Shown: positions 34,302 through 44,875 of the stretch, piece by piece
Layout of the letters: every line of letters begins with the position of its first letter
Position numbering within the stretch: the stretch's first letter is position 1
DNA from: Undaria pinnatifida
Lineage: Eukaryota; Sar; Phaeophyceae; Laminariales; Alariaceae
NCBI GenBank assembly: GCA_012845835.1
Contig: JABAKD010000027.1
Location: forward strand, 914,001 to 978,000
Length of the DNA: 64,000 nucleotides
Reading direction: 5' to 3'
Program-made: the position numbers and the translations under genes
The notes under the pieces: generated by a model
What the model was told of the DNA's origin: nothing
Database searches by the model: none
Seen by the model: only the letters and a program-made list of their open reading frames with translations

Positions 34302-37300
34302 ATACTAATACTATTAACAACAGGTAATGAACAGCTTACAGTATACACCGTCCCACTATTCACTTATCAATAGTTGTCGACATCAAGCCACCAAGTGACC
34401 GCTATTAATAGGACAAAGTGCTGCACGCTAACGGGTCTCCAGAGACCAAAATGCAGAGAGGAAATGGGACACGAGTTTCACCAATGTGGCTGACTCTCTG
34501 AGCAGTCTCTGAGGCGAGGAGGGATAGAAAACTGCCACTAAAATACGCCATAAATAGAACAAAGTACACACACCGGACAAATGAAATCAGATTGCTATAT
34601 ATCTGTAGATGATCTTTCTTTCGGGGCAGACAGATCACTGGTCTATATGATTTACATGGCCTACATATCATGCTCACGGGTGAGAGCCTGGTGATCTGAA
34701 CGATCTATCAACAGCAAATGTTTCTTGGGGCTCCATATATGTTAAATATAGATCCTGCTCAGCATACGATGCCGACATATATGGGATCTAATATAGATTA
34801 TCTAGATTATCTAGATGTGTGAAACAGTTCTACACGCCCACGAACCGTGAGAAAGGACCTTGGAAACAGAGACATGTACGACCTTGCTACGAGCAATCCG
34901 ATCGGAGAGGTTGAGACACATCTTCTATCCTACCCCATACTCTAACAACGTAGCAACACACCCTGTTCCCGCTGCTGAATCTACCATCAATCCCCTTCAT
35001 GTTCCCACCAAATAGGTCAGGAGACGGTCAGTCAAGGAAAATCGTGCAGCGGTCAAGCGTGTCGAGCCAAACCAAACGTTCACTCTAAAACCTAGTAGTT
35101 TGGCGTCAGTCAAAGTAAATTATGGGAAAACTGCCGTCTGTCAAGGCTGAAAGTGCCGTCTCCTGACATCTTTGGTTGCCACTGCTGTGCGCCTATTCAT
35201 GGCGGGGGCGGCGACTCTTGAGACTACCGTATTAATACTCACACATTGAACAGATCAGATAGTTCAGGTAGATCCCTAATTCATTGTCTAGATGTGGTTC
35301 GGGGCGGGCCTACCCCTGATTTACGCGATCCGCACGCTCCAGATAATACATTTCGGGTGGCATCTGCATCTGCATGGCACGGCTCTTGCACACATGTTTA
35401 TCGGGTGGGATCTGAACGTTACAGCTCTTGCACAACAGATCACAACGGCAAATACAGGGTCTACCCTACGAAGATGATCTACAGTAGATCGCGATCTGTC
35501 TGCTCTGTGCACTGCTTAAATGACGTCCGCGAAAATTATGCCCCTTTTACCTTGTGTCATGCGCAGACTAATCTTGCGGTAACCGATGTGGTGAGGCTCC
35601 AGATACCATAGACGATCTAGATCGTGATCTGTCTGATCCGTGCACTATTAATGCTGTTTAGCGTTCACGAAAAGCCTGCCTCTTCTTACCTTGGGTCAAG
35701 CGCAGCTTAATCTTGCGGTAGTCGTTGTACAGAGGCTCCAGATACTGATAGATATCTGCGGGCGTGCCCACCAACCGAAGATAGAACGCGCCCAGCACTC
35801 GAACATACCTTTTGCGCCAAAAGGTAGGGGGTAGGAAATGGGCACCAAAGGAGGAGTACGGTACGGCAATTGCATCAAAATAACCAAGTGGATCCCTCCG
35901 GGGCTTCAAAGGGAAAAGGTGTCGAAAACCAAAGCTGTCCGACCCAAAATCTCCGATTTGTTGATTCCATGCCTTCCACCAACACACGCAGTTGACGAGA
36001 GTTAAGAGCATGCACCAGCCTGAGTCGCTAGCGAGAGCTACCCCGTCTTTCAGCAGTGCATATATTTAGTCTAATGGTGGTACGAAATACTTGCGCGATA
36101 CAAACGATATACCAGTACCTGGTAAGTGCTACGAAGGGGTGCAGTATATATCGAAGTGTGTCGTTTTAGAAGACGATATACTGTTACCGTTGGGAGACGA
36201 TATGTTGATAGTCGGCGACATACTGTTCGGAGACGATATACTGTTATTAGCAGACGATATACTTTCAGAAGATGATACCAGATATACTGTTAGGACACCA
36301 TATACTGTTAAGAGGCGATACATTGTTCGGAAACGGTATAATGGTGTCGACGCTCACTTATAGTCCTCGTTTTTTATGAACTCGATGATAATTTCCTTCT
36401 CCGGCTGAATCTGCAGCATCTTCAGCACCAGGCAAAGGAACTTAGTGGGCTGCTGATTGCCACCAAACGTCCCCCCCAAGTGCGTCAGCATCATCGCCTT
36501 GTCCACCAATGTCTCCGCCGTGAGTCCGAAACAGTGCTCCTTCCAGTACCTTCCTCGGAAGGGGGCGAATTTCGAGCAAGATGCAAAAACAAGGTACAAG
36601 GTGTACGAGTAGGATACATAAACAAGGTGCAAGGTACCCGAGCAAGATACACAAACAAGGTAAACGTATACGAGCAAGATATACAAAAACAAGGTATAAC
36701 GTATACGAGCAGGATACACGAACAAGGTACCACGTATACGAGCAATACACACAAATGAGGTACAAGGTATACGAGCAAGGTACATGAACAACGTACAAGG
36801 TACACGAGAAAGATACGCCACGCCGTAAACACAATATATCCACACATCATGCACAAACAAGGTACGCCGCAAACGCCGTGAGCCTGAAGCACTGCTGCTT
36901 TCAGTACCTTAAAAGGAAGGGCTGGGATGGCGAGAAATGTGCACTAAGAAGGAAAGCTACAGAAGGCATATCTTACACAAAGGCCGTTGCCTGAAGCCGT
37001 GCTCGTTCCAATACACCAAGTATATCGTAAAAGGAAAGGGTTGAATTGCGAGCGACATAAACAAGGACGCCGCAAAGGCCGAGAGCAGTGCTCCTTCCAG
37101 TATATTTGTCGCAAGCGATTGAACTGCAAGAAAACAATACAAACTACTTACAAGGTGCACGCAAGAAAATACATTTCTTGCCTGAAAAAATGTTGTTTAC
37201 GCTACGCACATGCACGTGACAAGGTGCAAGGCCTTAGTTGCGAAAAAAAAAAGTCTTACTAGGACTATCAAATCATAGTTGCACGTCGCACGGGTACCGG

Positions 37301-38001
37301 GTAAATTCCAGACCGTTGGTTGGGCCCACATTCGTGTGACTTGAAAAGCGGCAATCAGCGTTCAACCGCCAACGCCCAACAATCGACGATAAACACCCAA
37401 GCGGTAGAAATGAACAGTGGGCACTCACAGGTTGTTGTAGATCTTCTGTCGGGTGATCTTCTCGATCAAGTTCTGCGGGTTGGTACCGTGCACCGTGCGC
37501 GCCAGAGGGTCTGGACACGCAAAAAAGCAAGTGGGCGATGGGGGTCAAGGATAGAGCATTGGGGATGGTGTATGGGGCATAGAGGATGGTGGGGGATGGG
37601 TGATAGTCCAACGAAGGCGGCATCGCCAGGAACCGTCAGCCGCGTACCCTACAGGGGCTTGCGAGGAAAGCAAACGATCGCGCTTGTACACGACAATTAC
37701 CGCATCATCTCAGCCACACGACACAACGCGGGATGGTAGATTAAGGAGTGATGCTTTAAAGTCGGGGCTCCAACGCAAAGACTTGCACATACGACACGAT
37801 AGTAGCACCAAGTAGCGTATGCTGCACGCTTACACTGCGACAAAACCACTCTTCTCGTTTGTACTGTCGCTACGCTGCCGTGATCAGGGAAAAAAAAAAC
37901 GATGTTAGACCCTAACTTTGGAACTCCCTTACGTGTTCTACTTTTTTTTCTTAACTTGCACGCTAAATGGAGACAAGCGATGTACCTGTAGCGTTCGCCA
38001 T
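24941..38001 (-). CDS. PRPF38A: Pre-mRNA-splicing factor Prp38 (PRPF38A type), 11 exons, 846 aa
   Basis: Spliceosomal tri-snRNP/B-complex protein needed for spliceosome activation. Minus-strand coding exons, all with GT-AG junctions and matching phases: 38001-37986, 37510-37429, 36549-36358, 35808-35690, 33776-33619, 30648-30467, 29581-29413, 28197-27759, 27515-27248, 26173-25625, 25307-24941 (2541 nt). Residues 1-189 follow human PRPF38A nearly end to end: MANAT start, VHGTNPQNLIEKITRQKIY, YWKEHCFGLTAETLVDKAM, KMLQIQPEKEIIIEFIKNED, YLEPLYNDYRKIK and TIEELLHSD..ALPRLPKR. Residues about 190-846 are a disordered, Asp/Glu-then-RS-rich tail, several times the length of the human RS tail, ending FWNDERAKLGLKPLK. 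Introns hold SINE, microsatellite and exon-copy sequences. The start is supported by the splice phase and similarity to the human N-terminus. The RS exons are less certain in detail than exons 1-5. Confidence 0.93.
26205..26510. repeat. Intronic minisatellite of about 55-60 bp units
   Basis: Five to six units with AGAGTGGAAGGCGTGAACAG and TCTAGGGGTT plus a TTTTATTA spacer. It lies in the intron just upstream (in gene orientation) of the Prp38 exon starting at 26173. Confidence 0.8.
28425..28490 (+). repeat. Short dispersed repeat shared with 53673-53735
   Basis: Shared blocks are CTGGAGCCTGTCCTG, GACC.C.G.CTTGAT and GCGA..TAA.GTGAGA. Only two copies seen; class unknown. Confidence 0.55.
28975..29222. 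repeat. (ATATG)n intronic microsatellite
   Basis: About 250 bp of ATATG units with TGTG and GGT interruptions, in the Prp38 intron between the exons at 29413 and 28197. Confidence 0.95.
30336..30427. repeat. (AATCTC)n hexanucleotide microsatellite
   Basis: About 13 hexamers ending as AATCCC, starting 40 nt after the 5' splice site of the Prp38 exon that ends at 30467. Confidence 0.95.
31318..31390 (-). repeat. Dispersed repeat family B, fragment
   Basis: The minus strand carries CTTGCAAAGATGAGTGTCGA and adjoining family B sequence, within a Prp38 intron. Confidence 0.55.
31781..32081 (+). mobile_element. tRNA-derived SINE, copy 2 (intronic)
   Basis: Same 301-bp element as 11723-12024: GGTCGCC start, TGGCGTATCAGG A box, GAGTTCGAGCCC B box and a terminal A run at 32072-32081. 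It lies in a Prp38 intron, antisense to the gene. Confidence 0.85.
33783..34063. repeat. (GGT)n microsatellite abutting a splice acceptor
   Basis: About 280 bp of GGT-rich repeat. In gene orientation it is (CAC/ACC)n ending five bases before the acceptor AG (33778-33777) of the Prp38 exon at 33776. It generates artefactual poly-Val, poly-Trp and poly-His frames. Confidence 0.95.
34248..34301. repeat. (CTA)n microsatellite
   Basis: About 17 CTA units, intronic. Confidence 0.95.
35511..35612 (-). repeat. Ghost copy of Prp38 exon 4 with donor site
   Basis: The minus strand reads GTATCTGGAGCCTC, then TACCGCAAGATTAGTCTGCG, then CAAGGTAAAA. The real exon 4 (35690-35808) reads GTATCTGGAGCCTC, TACCGCAAGATTAAGCTGCG and CAAGGTAAGA. 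The exon frame remains open as YLEP..YRKISLRMTQ and a GTAAAA donor is kept. Similarity continues into the following intron. It lies about 80 bp downstream of the real exon and lacks its 5' half. Confidence 0.8.
36158..36345. repeat. AGACGATATACTGTT minisatellite
   Basis: Six or more degenerate units containing GGAGACGATATACTGTT, starting 13 bp after the end of Prp38 exon 3. Confidence 0.85.
36590..36830. repeat. ACGAGCAAGATACACAAACA minisatellite
   Basis: Seven to eight units of about 30-36 bp containing ACAAGGTAC, GTATACGAGCA and GATACACAAAC, just upstream in gene orientation of Prp38 exon 3. Confidence 0.85.
36877..37112 (-). repeat. Three ghost copies of the Prp38 exon 3 start
   Basis: Copies at about 36922-36877, 37040-36983 and 37112-37067. 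Each reproduces the real acceptor region and first codons of exon 3 (real: CCTT..AAGGTACTGGAAGGAG at 36566-36518). For example, AAGGTACTGAAAGCAGC, TGTATTGGAACGAGC and ATACTGGAAGGAGCACTGCT. The copy nearest exon 2 still translates IYWKEHC. Spacing is about 80-110 bp. Confidence 0.8.
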
Positions 38002-38254
38002 AGCTGCTCTCTCTCCTCAACACTCTCCTCAACACCGGCAGAAGCGCGGGCTCCGCTATCCCGCCGGAAAAACAACCGCCTTAGTCTTTCCCGGGAAACG
38101 GCGCGAGGATGATGCCCGTCGTAGCGGCGCCCTCCCCTCAGCAAGCTCGCAGCAAAGAGTACCTGTGGTGTTGGGTTGTGAAAATAAGTAGAGAGAGGGC
38201 GACAAAGTCACTTCAGGTCTGTGACGGACAACCGTCTAGGACATCCAAATTTTA

Positions 38255-38834
38255 CAGGGCTTTTCACGGGTCATGACCGACGCGGGTCGGGTCAAGCGGG
38301 TCGGGTCAAGTGGGTCGGGTCAAAGGAGTTTTAAAATCTCGTGGGTCGGGTCGGGTCGGGTCGTAACATTTTAAAATCTCACGGGTCGGGTCGGGTCGGG
38401 TCGGGTCAAGAGGTTTTCAAACTCTCGTGGGTCGGGTCGGGTCATGACCCGCGAGTTGTTTTCGACTGACCCGCGGGTCAAACCCGCGGATCTGCGGGTC
38501 AAACCCGCGGATCTGGCCCGCGGATCCACCTTTTTCAAACTTACAGCTGAGGGTTGTTGCCGTGCAGGCGCCCCGCGCGTCCGACCCACGGATCCGTAAA
38601 TCATACCAGGTACCTGGTACAAAACTTACCGATTCCTGTCTCTCTCGTGCCGATGCTCCGATCATGTCATCACAGCGTGTAGAACAATTACCAGGCAGTG
38701 CCCCTAGCTAATCGAACCAAGGCATACAGTGTGACGTGAATCCCGTGCCGGCTGAAGCCGTAGCAGTAGTAGTAATAACACGGTTATGCCAAAATGTGAA
38801 CAAACGTAAAAAGGCAAGGGTACAGTCGTCGTCG

Positions 38835-38869
<35 letters not shown>

Positions 38870-39918
38870 CCGGCAGCAGCAAGCACCAGCAGCAGACCCC
38901 TGATTCTCGCGGATCGCCGCCCCTGCTCACGGATCCACCGCCTCAGTTATGGACTTGCTGCCGGAGGCGGTTCAGCTAGGATGCTTGCCGGGGCTGGAGA
39001 CTGCATAAATAGTAGATGCAGCAGCAGTAGTAGTAGTAGTAGTAGTAGCTAGCTCGATAATTATCATACCCGTGCGAAATGTGACCAAACGTAAAAAAGC
39101 AAGAGCAGTCGTCGTCGAAGCAGCAGCAGCAGCAGCAGCAAGCACCAACAGCAGACAAAGCATCCTCGCGGATCGCAACCCCTGCTGACATATCCACCGC
39201 CCCAGTTGTGGGCTTGCTGCTGGAGGCGGCTCAGCTAGGCTGCTTGCCGGGGTTGCCGGGGCCGGAAACTGCATAGGTAACTAGCTCGCTCGTCGGGTCG
39301 CTCGTCGGGTCGCTCGTCGGGTCGACCCGGTTATCTAGCGCTGCGGGCGTGGCTAATTGGTCTTGCGTGTGGGTTGCGGTTTATTTCTCATTTTTCGCGC
39401 GCACACCACAAAATGCTGCTGCAAACAATACCGGTAGAAATAACCCTAGAACACGGCATCCTGGGAAAAGTACGAGGGACCAAGGACCAACCAACCGACG
39501 GCGTATACATGCTGTGACTCGCGACTTTTTGATTTTGACTCGTGAGAAATGTCACGGGTCAAGTCGACCTGACCCGCATGAAACCCGCATCTCGCGGGTC
39601 ACCCGGATTGTGACGGGTCAGGTCAGGTCGGGTCAGGATGATTTCAAAATCTCGCGGGTCGGGTCGGGTCGGGTCAAGAGGTTTTCAAAATCTCGCGGCT
39701 CGGGTCGGGTCGGGTCGGGTCAGGAGGTTTTCAAAATCTCGTGGATCGGGTCGGGTCGGGTCAAGACGCCTCAAAATTCTCGCGGGTCGGGTCGGGTCGG
39801 GTCAAGACGTCTCGAAATTCTCACGGGTCGCCCGACCCGATCCGACCCGCGAGATTTGACCCGACCCGCGAGATTTGACCCAATCCGCGAGATTTGACCC
39901 GACCCGTGAAAAGCCCTG
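38255..39918. mobile_element. hAT-like non-autonomous element with GGGTC arrays, copy 2 (intact ends)
   Basis: A 1664-bp element with identical inverted ends CAGGGCTTTTCACGGGTC, flanked by a perfect 8-bp duplication AAATTTTA (38247-38254 and 39919-39926). The 8-bp duplication and CAGGG ends fit the hAT superfamily. Subterminal regions are arrays of GGGTC, in opposite sense at the far right end, with spacers such as TTTTAAAATCTCGTGGG. The middle contains two copies of a roughly 270-bp segment (about 38740-38990 and 39000-39270) with CAGCAGCAG and GTAGTAGTAG tracts. No transposase. The right-most GGGTC arrays give spurious Arg/Gly/Ser frames. Confidence 0.88.
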
Positions 39919-39926
39919 AAATTTTA

Positions 39927-41670
39927 GGGCCCGCCAAGGTCTCTTCTGGTCGAACATATCCATACTATACCCGTATGCAGCAGCAGGTTTACAGAAGAGG
40001 TCGGTCAGTCAAGGGGTTTAACTGGAGCTGATAATCACGACTATTTACTACGGTGGCATTCAGGAGTCATCCCCGCATGTCAGGCCTTGTTTTCGGGTTT
40101 GGGTTCGGGTTATACGGATAGGGAGGGCTGGGGATACAAAGCGAAGACCCGGCCTCGTGGGCTGTGAGAGCTGCAGCGACAAAATCTGACGAGGTTTGGC
40201 GTGTGATGTGCTTATAAATTATATACCTAGGGTTAGGAAACCAAGGTTGCCGCTTCAGTGCCGGTATTTACGGCTGCCGCATATCGGCACTATAGAAGGA
40301 CCACCCCTTTACCAGGTGTGTATACGCACGAAGTGCACATCCGTGTGTGGCTGCCGGCACCTACGCGGAGCCCATGTTGTACGTAGAAAATACCGCTTCG
40401 AATCGTGGCCTCTTCGGAGCAGCTGGCACCGCAAAGCTACCCGACAGCGTCGGTTGTTGGCAAGACAAGATACGCTTGAGGGCAGGTATGTCGGCATGGC
40501 ATACGTACAGAGATGGCCTTCAACATGCTGGCATTGACTGCATGCTAACTGCACTGCTGTGCTGCTGTGAGTGGCCACAAAGAAGCTCGACGCTTGGTAC
40601 TGCCTCGTAGAGCAGTCCCAGGTGCGATACCACAGATGGATCGAGAAGTCTTGCAGGCGATTAAACCATGTGCAACACCAATATCCGGGTGAACACGGGC
40701 AACACTCAACACAACCGAACAGCAGAAAGGGCCCCTTGAACATGGCATGCAGGGATGGCGTCCAGCATGAAGGCATGGAGTGCTGCTGTTCTGTTGCGCG
40801 TGCGAGTGTCAATCGGCGTTAAGGAAAAGAAGAGCTGGAAGCTTGGTGACAGCGCAAAGAGGTCGAGTTGTCTTGCACGTGGGGAGGATCAATTACACCA
40901 TCTGCAACACCAATCTCCGGATGCGCACAGGCAACACCTAACACTACCGCACAGCACAAACGCTCCCGCTGGCGGGGATAGACTATATCTTCTGCGGCAA
41001 ACTCGATCAGTTCGCAGTGGAACCGGCGGTGATGAATACACTAGGCCAACAGGAGAGCAGGATAAGCGAGGGAAAAGGTCATCCTTGATCCGTGGGCCGA
41101 CCTTGAGCCAGCCATGACAACATAGAGCAGAGCTGCTTACGAAATTTTGGTACACGCCAGGCGGCCATATTTACAGGAAGTAAATCATGCACTTGCCTTT
41201 GTTCGTAGCACCAGACTGGATAGGCTGGTCTTCCACGTTGCGAGGCTACGATCTACGATACCTCGATTGCTCGTGCGCCAGGAAAGGAGTTCCAAGCCCA
41301 TGATGCTTTATTACCAGGGACTGGGGGGTACAATATCTGAAAAGGCCGCCGGCTGGTACGAAGACGACGAAAGATAAAAGCACGCCAATAGGATGTACCT
41401 TCACGCACGATGGGTGTTTCAAGGCTTCAGAGAGGGTCTTGTTATGATTACTGCAAGTTTGACCTAGTCTAGAGCAAAAGAAGTCAAAGAAGATACGGGG
41501 TTTCGAGAATATTGACGTGTTTTCGATGGTGAATCGTTCTAATAATCCCCCCGACCCGAAAGTGCTTCGTAGGTGCTCCTGTACTAGGTTGCTTGGTTGG
41601 GCCTTGGGTTGCCGACATGAGCCAAATTTTCAACTCTTACTACATATCCGTTCGTCCAGCTATAGTGTGC
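39927..41670. other. Stretch without a supported gene, with a diverged local duplication
   Basis: 40665-40745 and 40895-40975 are diverged copies of each other, sharing TGCAACACCAATATCCGG-like and CAACACTCAACAC-like sequence. A frame near 40970-41075 (LAGIDYIFCGKLDQFAVEPA then VMNTLGQQE) looks protein-like on the plus strand but lacks convincing splice sites. Confidence 0.35.
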
Positions 41671-41677
41671 ACAACAG

Positions 41678-41926
41678 CACATCGATCGCGAAACGAGCAC
41701 CACGATGCTGCAGCACGCACGGTTCTATGCCATGCGTCAAGGCGACCCATGTGTCAGGCTGTCAGCAGCTGCTTCGAGGACTACTCGTGTGGTAAGATAC
41801 AAGTAAGTACAGATTTAGATGCCTGGTTAGTTGCTGCCGTTGATTCAAATCTGCGACCCCTTCTGATGTACGTAGAGTATCGTATCGTATTCACTAACTG
41901 TTCATGTCATACGTATGCCAGTGTGC

Positions 41927-41960
<34 letters not shown>

Positions 41961-42129
41961 ATGTTGGCTTGCTGTACATGCAATTCTGATACAGGAGCAG
42001 TAAATTCAATGCTTGCTTGTGTTGCAGCACCGGTGTGCAGCTCATGCTACCTTGACGTCGTGCGTGTATTTGGATTTACTGTGTCGGAAGATGGCAAACG
42101 TGATATTGTCAAATCAATGCGCTACATTC
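41678..42129 (+). CDS. Two possible exons of an unknown plus-strand gene
   Basis: Candidate exon 41678-41791 reads HIDRETSTTMLQHARFYAMR and onward, and ends before GTAAGA. Candidate exon 42028-42129 follows an excellent TGCTTGCTTGTGTTGCAG acceptor and precedes GTATTA. A (CTG)n tract (41928-41962) lies between them. The second exon has two open frames, so its reading is undecided. Family unknown. Confidence 0.22.
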
Positions 42130-42202
42130 CCGTGGTATTAATGCCAATGTCTTACCGGAGAGTACTGTCATATAGAGTATCATGCCCGATATATTCGTCA
42201 CA

Positions 42203-42515
42203 TTTATCCCCTTAAAAGAATGTATAGTTTCCGCGCACAGATCGAGCTGCCCCGCCCCCCCCCTCGACCCCCCCCAACGGGTGCATTCTTTTCGAAACCG
42301 TCAAATTTATCCCCTTGAAGGATTCATAGTTTCCACGCACAAATTGAGCTGCCCCGCCCGTCCCCCCCCCCCGCTCCCCTCCCCCCCCCTTCCCCCCCCC
42401 CCTCCCCCCCCCCCCCCCCTTCCCCCCCCTCCTTCCCCCTCCCCCCCCCCTTCCCCCCCCCCCCCTCCCCCCCCCCTCCCCCCTTCCCCCCCCCCCTTCC
42501 CCTCCCCCCCCCCAA
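42203..42515. repeat. Tandem family A 5' fragments and a poly-C/T tract
   Basis: Two tandem copies of a segment with TTATCCCCTT, ATAGTTTCC, CGCACA.AT and GAGCTGCCCC, followed by about 150 bp of C runs broken by T pairs. Gly- or Pro-rich frames here are artefacts. Confidence 0.8.
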
Positions 42516-42665
42516 CCCCGCTCCCTTCTGATCAAAACCAGGCCCCCACGTCCTTCAAAACTCCGCCCTCCCCTCACAGGTTATTCGATTTACAGGATTC
42601 ACTTGATCAAAGGATACATTTCCCTCCACAGCTGTCAGATTTCGTCCCCATCAGAAAAGGGTTTT

Positions 42666-42875
42666 ATAGTTTCCGCGCACAGACTGACTAACATCACCCT
42701 GTTGACTCTGATAGCTACACTGTAGTTGCAAGGGGAGCCGCCGACCTATATCCTTAATGAGGACACACAACCCGTAATGCGCGCGATCGAAGTATCACGC
42801 ACAGCTTGCAAAGATGAGTTTCGACAAAATATTAGATCTCACAGCTGGAGTGTATTTTAATTTTTATAATATATA
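42666..42875 (+). repeat. Dispersed repeat family A, copy 2
   Basis: Starts AGTTTCCGCGCACAGACTGA and contains CTTGCAAAGATGAGTTTCGA; ends in an AT-rich tail. Confidence 0.75.
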
Positions 42876-43373
42876 TTCGCCAAGTATATTTTGCTTCCAT
42901 CCACCTCGTACTGCTGTAGTTAATCTTTGAAATATTGGGCATCTGTATTTAGCATGCAGGTAGAAGATTTTGCTCCCATCCACCCCCCCCCCCTAACAAC
43001 CAATCCCTCCACACACACCCCTCCCCCCTCCCTTCTCCTCTGCCCCACCAAAAATCAAAACCCACCAGAGTTACGAACACTATGACATCATTGATAACCG
43101 ACAGGTGATATCGTATCTTTACCTTGTGAGCCATCTATGCAGTAGCTCCAATTCCTTTATATGGTCTTCAAGTTTCTATTGACCCCCCTCCCCGCCGCCC
43201 CCACCAACGCCTACTAGCATCACGCGTGCAGCAAGCTCCTGTGTGTGACCTATCCCCCCTTTACCGGCCCCCGCCCCCCCCCTTTGAACCCCCGCCCTCC
43301 TCCCCTCACCGATTATACGGCTACAGGATATTCATATTAAACCGGTTCATTCCACAGCCCTCAGATTTTGTCG

Positions 43374-43592
43374 GGTTTCCGTGCACAGATTGATTATTCA
43401 TCACCCTGTTGACCCTGGTACAAGCTGCACTGTAGTTCCAGGGGGAGGCGCCGACCTATAGTATATCCTTAATGAGGACACGCATCCAGTAGCACGCGCG
43501 ATCGGAGTACGTACGACACACAGCTTGCAAAGATGAGTTTCGACGAAATCTTCGATCTCACGGCTGCAACGTATTTGAACTTTTTATAATAT
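43374..43592 (+). repeat. Dispersed repeat family A, copy 3
   Basis: GGTTTCCGTGCACAGATTGA at the left and ACAGCTTGCAAAGATGAGTT at the right. There is a 4-bp TATA insertion in the CCTATAGTATATCC block relative to the other copies. Confidence 0.75.
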
Positions 43593-44353
43593 TTCTATAC
43601 TCCTGTAGGAGCACATTGTAGAGTTTTCTCCTCTCTAAGAGGCGTGTGCCCCTATAAGCTGTACAAGCAGTACTGACTGCGCAGCGAGGCCAGTATACTG
43701 GACTGCATCAGTATACTGGGCTCGCGCGAAGCGGGCAACGCCTTATAGGCGGCCAAGCGTAGCCCGACCTGTCCCCCCCCCCAGCTGGCGAGGAGGCCCC
43801 GCTGCAAACGCCGCCGGATTAAAACAAGCAGGCGTTTTCGTTTAGTTTCCCACCATAATCGGGGCCCAATACTCTGCCGCGCGTGGTTGCACGCCGCGAC
43901 TGAAACAATAACAATGTGCGAGGGAAGTTGTGGCGATGATGCGAATGTCCTCACTTGTTTTTTGTGTTCCCTCTCTCCTGCCTCCTCCCGAACCTCGTTT
44001 CTAAGGTTTCCCTCATAGCGTAACGATGGCGTGTTTCTTGGACGTCCGTAGGTTCAAGTCTACTGGCAACATACTGGCAGACTATTTCAGTAGACAATCC
44101 ACTGGTAATACATACTACTGTGCCAGTGCGCAGCCCTAGAGATATACCTTGTACGACATATATAGTATACTCGGTGTCCAACATGCGGAGTACGCTGTAA
44201 TTCCAGGCATGCCATGTCCTTAGACATGCATTTGTGAAGTATACGACAGTCAGTAACACGACCCCACCCACGACCCACACTGTACGTACACCCACGCAAC
44301 GGTAGCAGACAAACACACGGCGTCAGCCAGGCTCAAGCATAAGCTTAAGGTTC

Positions 44354-44746
44354 ATGTCGACCTCCAACACAGCTGGGCACGGAAGTACTTTGGGATGGCG
44401 GGGTGTCACCCCGCCCCCGCCCCCGTCCCCCGATGGCAGACACGCCTCAGGGATGGGCTGGGTCGGCGTGGCCGCCCTGACCGCTGCATGCTTGACAGTT
44501 TCTACACTAGCGTCACGTCCGACCCAGGCGGTAGCCGCTGATTCAGGGCCCGGTTTTTCCGCTCATGGGGAAGGCGTTGCAGATGGCGGGGGGGACGGGG
44601 ATGTTGGGGAGGGGAACGCTGCGCTGGTAGCGGCAGCTCACGACCTCCGGCGATCACTGACCCCGCCCCACCAAAGTTTGTTCCGGGTGGTGTGCATCCT
44701 CGTTTACGAGGATTTTTCTGGGAAATTGCACCGCATATCCGGTTAG
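44354..44746 (+). CDS. Hypothetical protein or first exon, possible membrane or secreted N-terminus
   Basis: The ATG at 44354 opens 130 codons. A proline-rich start (TPPPPPSPDGR) precedes a hydrophobic stretch MGWVGVAALTAACLTVSTLA at residues 34-53, which could be an internal signal anchor. A Gly/Asp-rich segment follows, and the frame ends HRISG. A possible donor CCG|GTTAGT at the end of the frame suggests splicing. Directly downstream is a CTTGCT repeat (44755-44875). No family recognised. Confidence 0.3.
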   Translation: MSTSNTAGHGSTLGWRGVTPPPPPSPDGRHASGMGWVGVAALTAACLTVSTLASRPTQAVAADSGPGFSAHGEGVADGGGDGDVGEGNAALVAAAHDLRRSLTPPHQSLFRVVCILVYEDFSGKLHRISG

Positions 44747-44754
44747 TGATGCTC

Positions 44755-44875
44755 TTGCTCTTGCTCTTGTTCTTGCTCGTGCTCTTGCTCTTACTCCTAT
44801 TATTGTTCTCGGTCTTGTTCTTGTTCTTGTTATTGTGCTTGTGCTTGTTCTTGCTCCTGTTTGTTTTTGTTTGCA
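44755..44875. repeat. CTTGCT/CTTGTT hexanucleotide repeat
   Basis: About 20 degenerate units of CTTGCT, CTTGTT and CTCTTG. The opposite-strand Lys/Asn/Ser frame is an artefact. Confidence 0.85.

Noticed and set aside
42212-42691. Pro-rich and Gly-rich ORFs over the poly-C/T tract
   Set aside because: Homopolymer-like sequence, no conserved residues.
43951-44316. 121-aa minus-strand ORF with a hydrophobic stretch
   Set aside because: Only a GTG start, no similarity and no splice signals; hydrophobicity alone is not enough.
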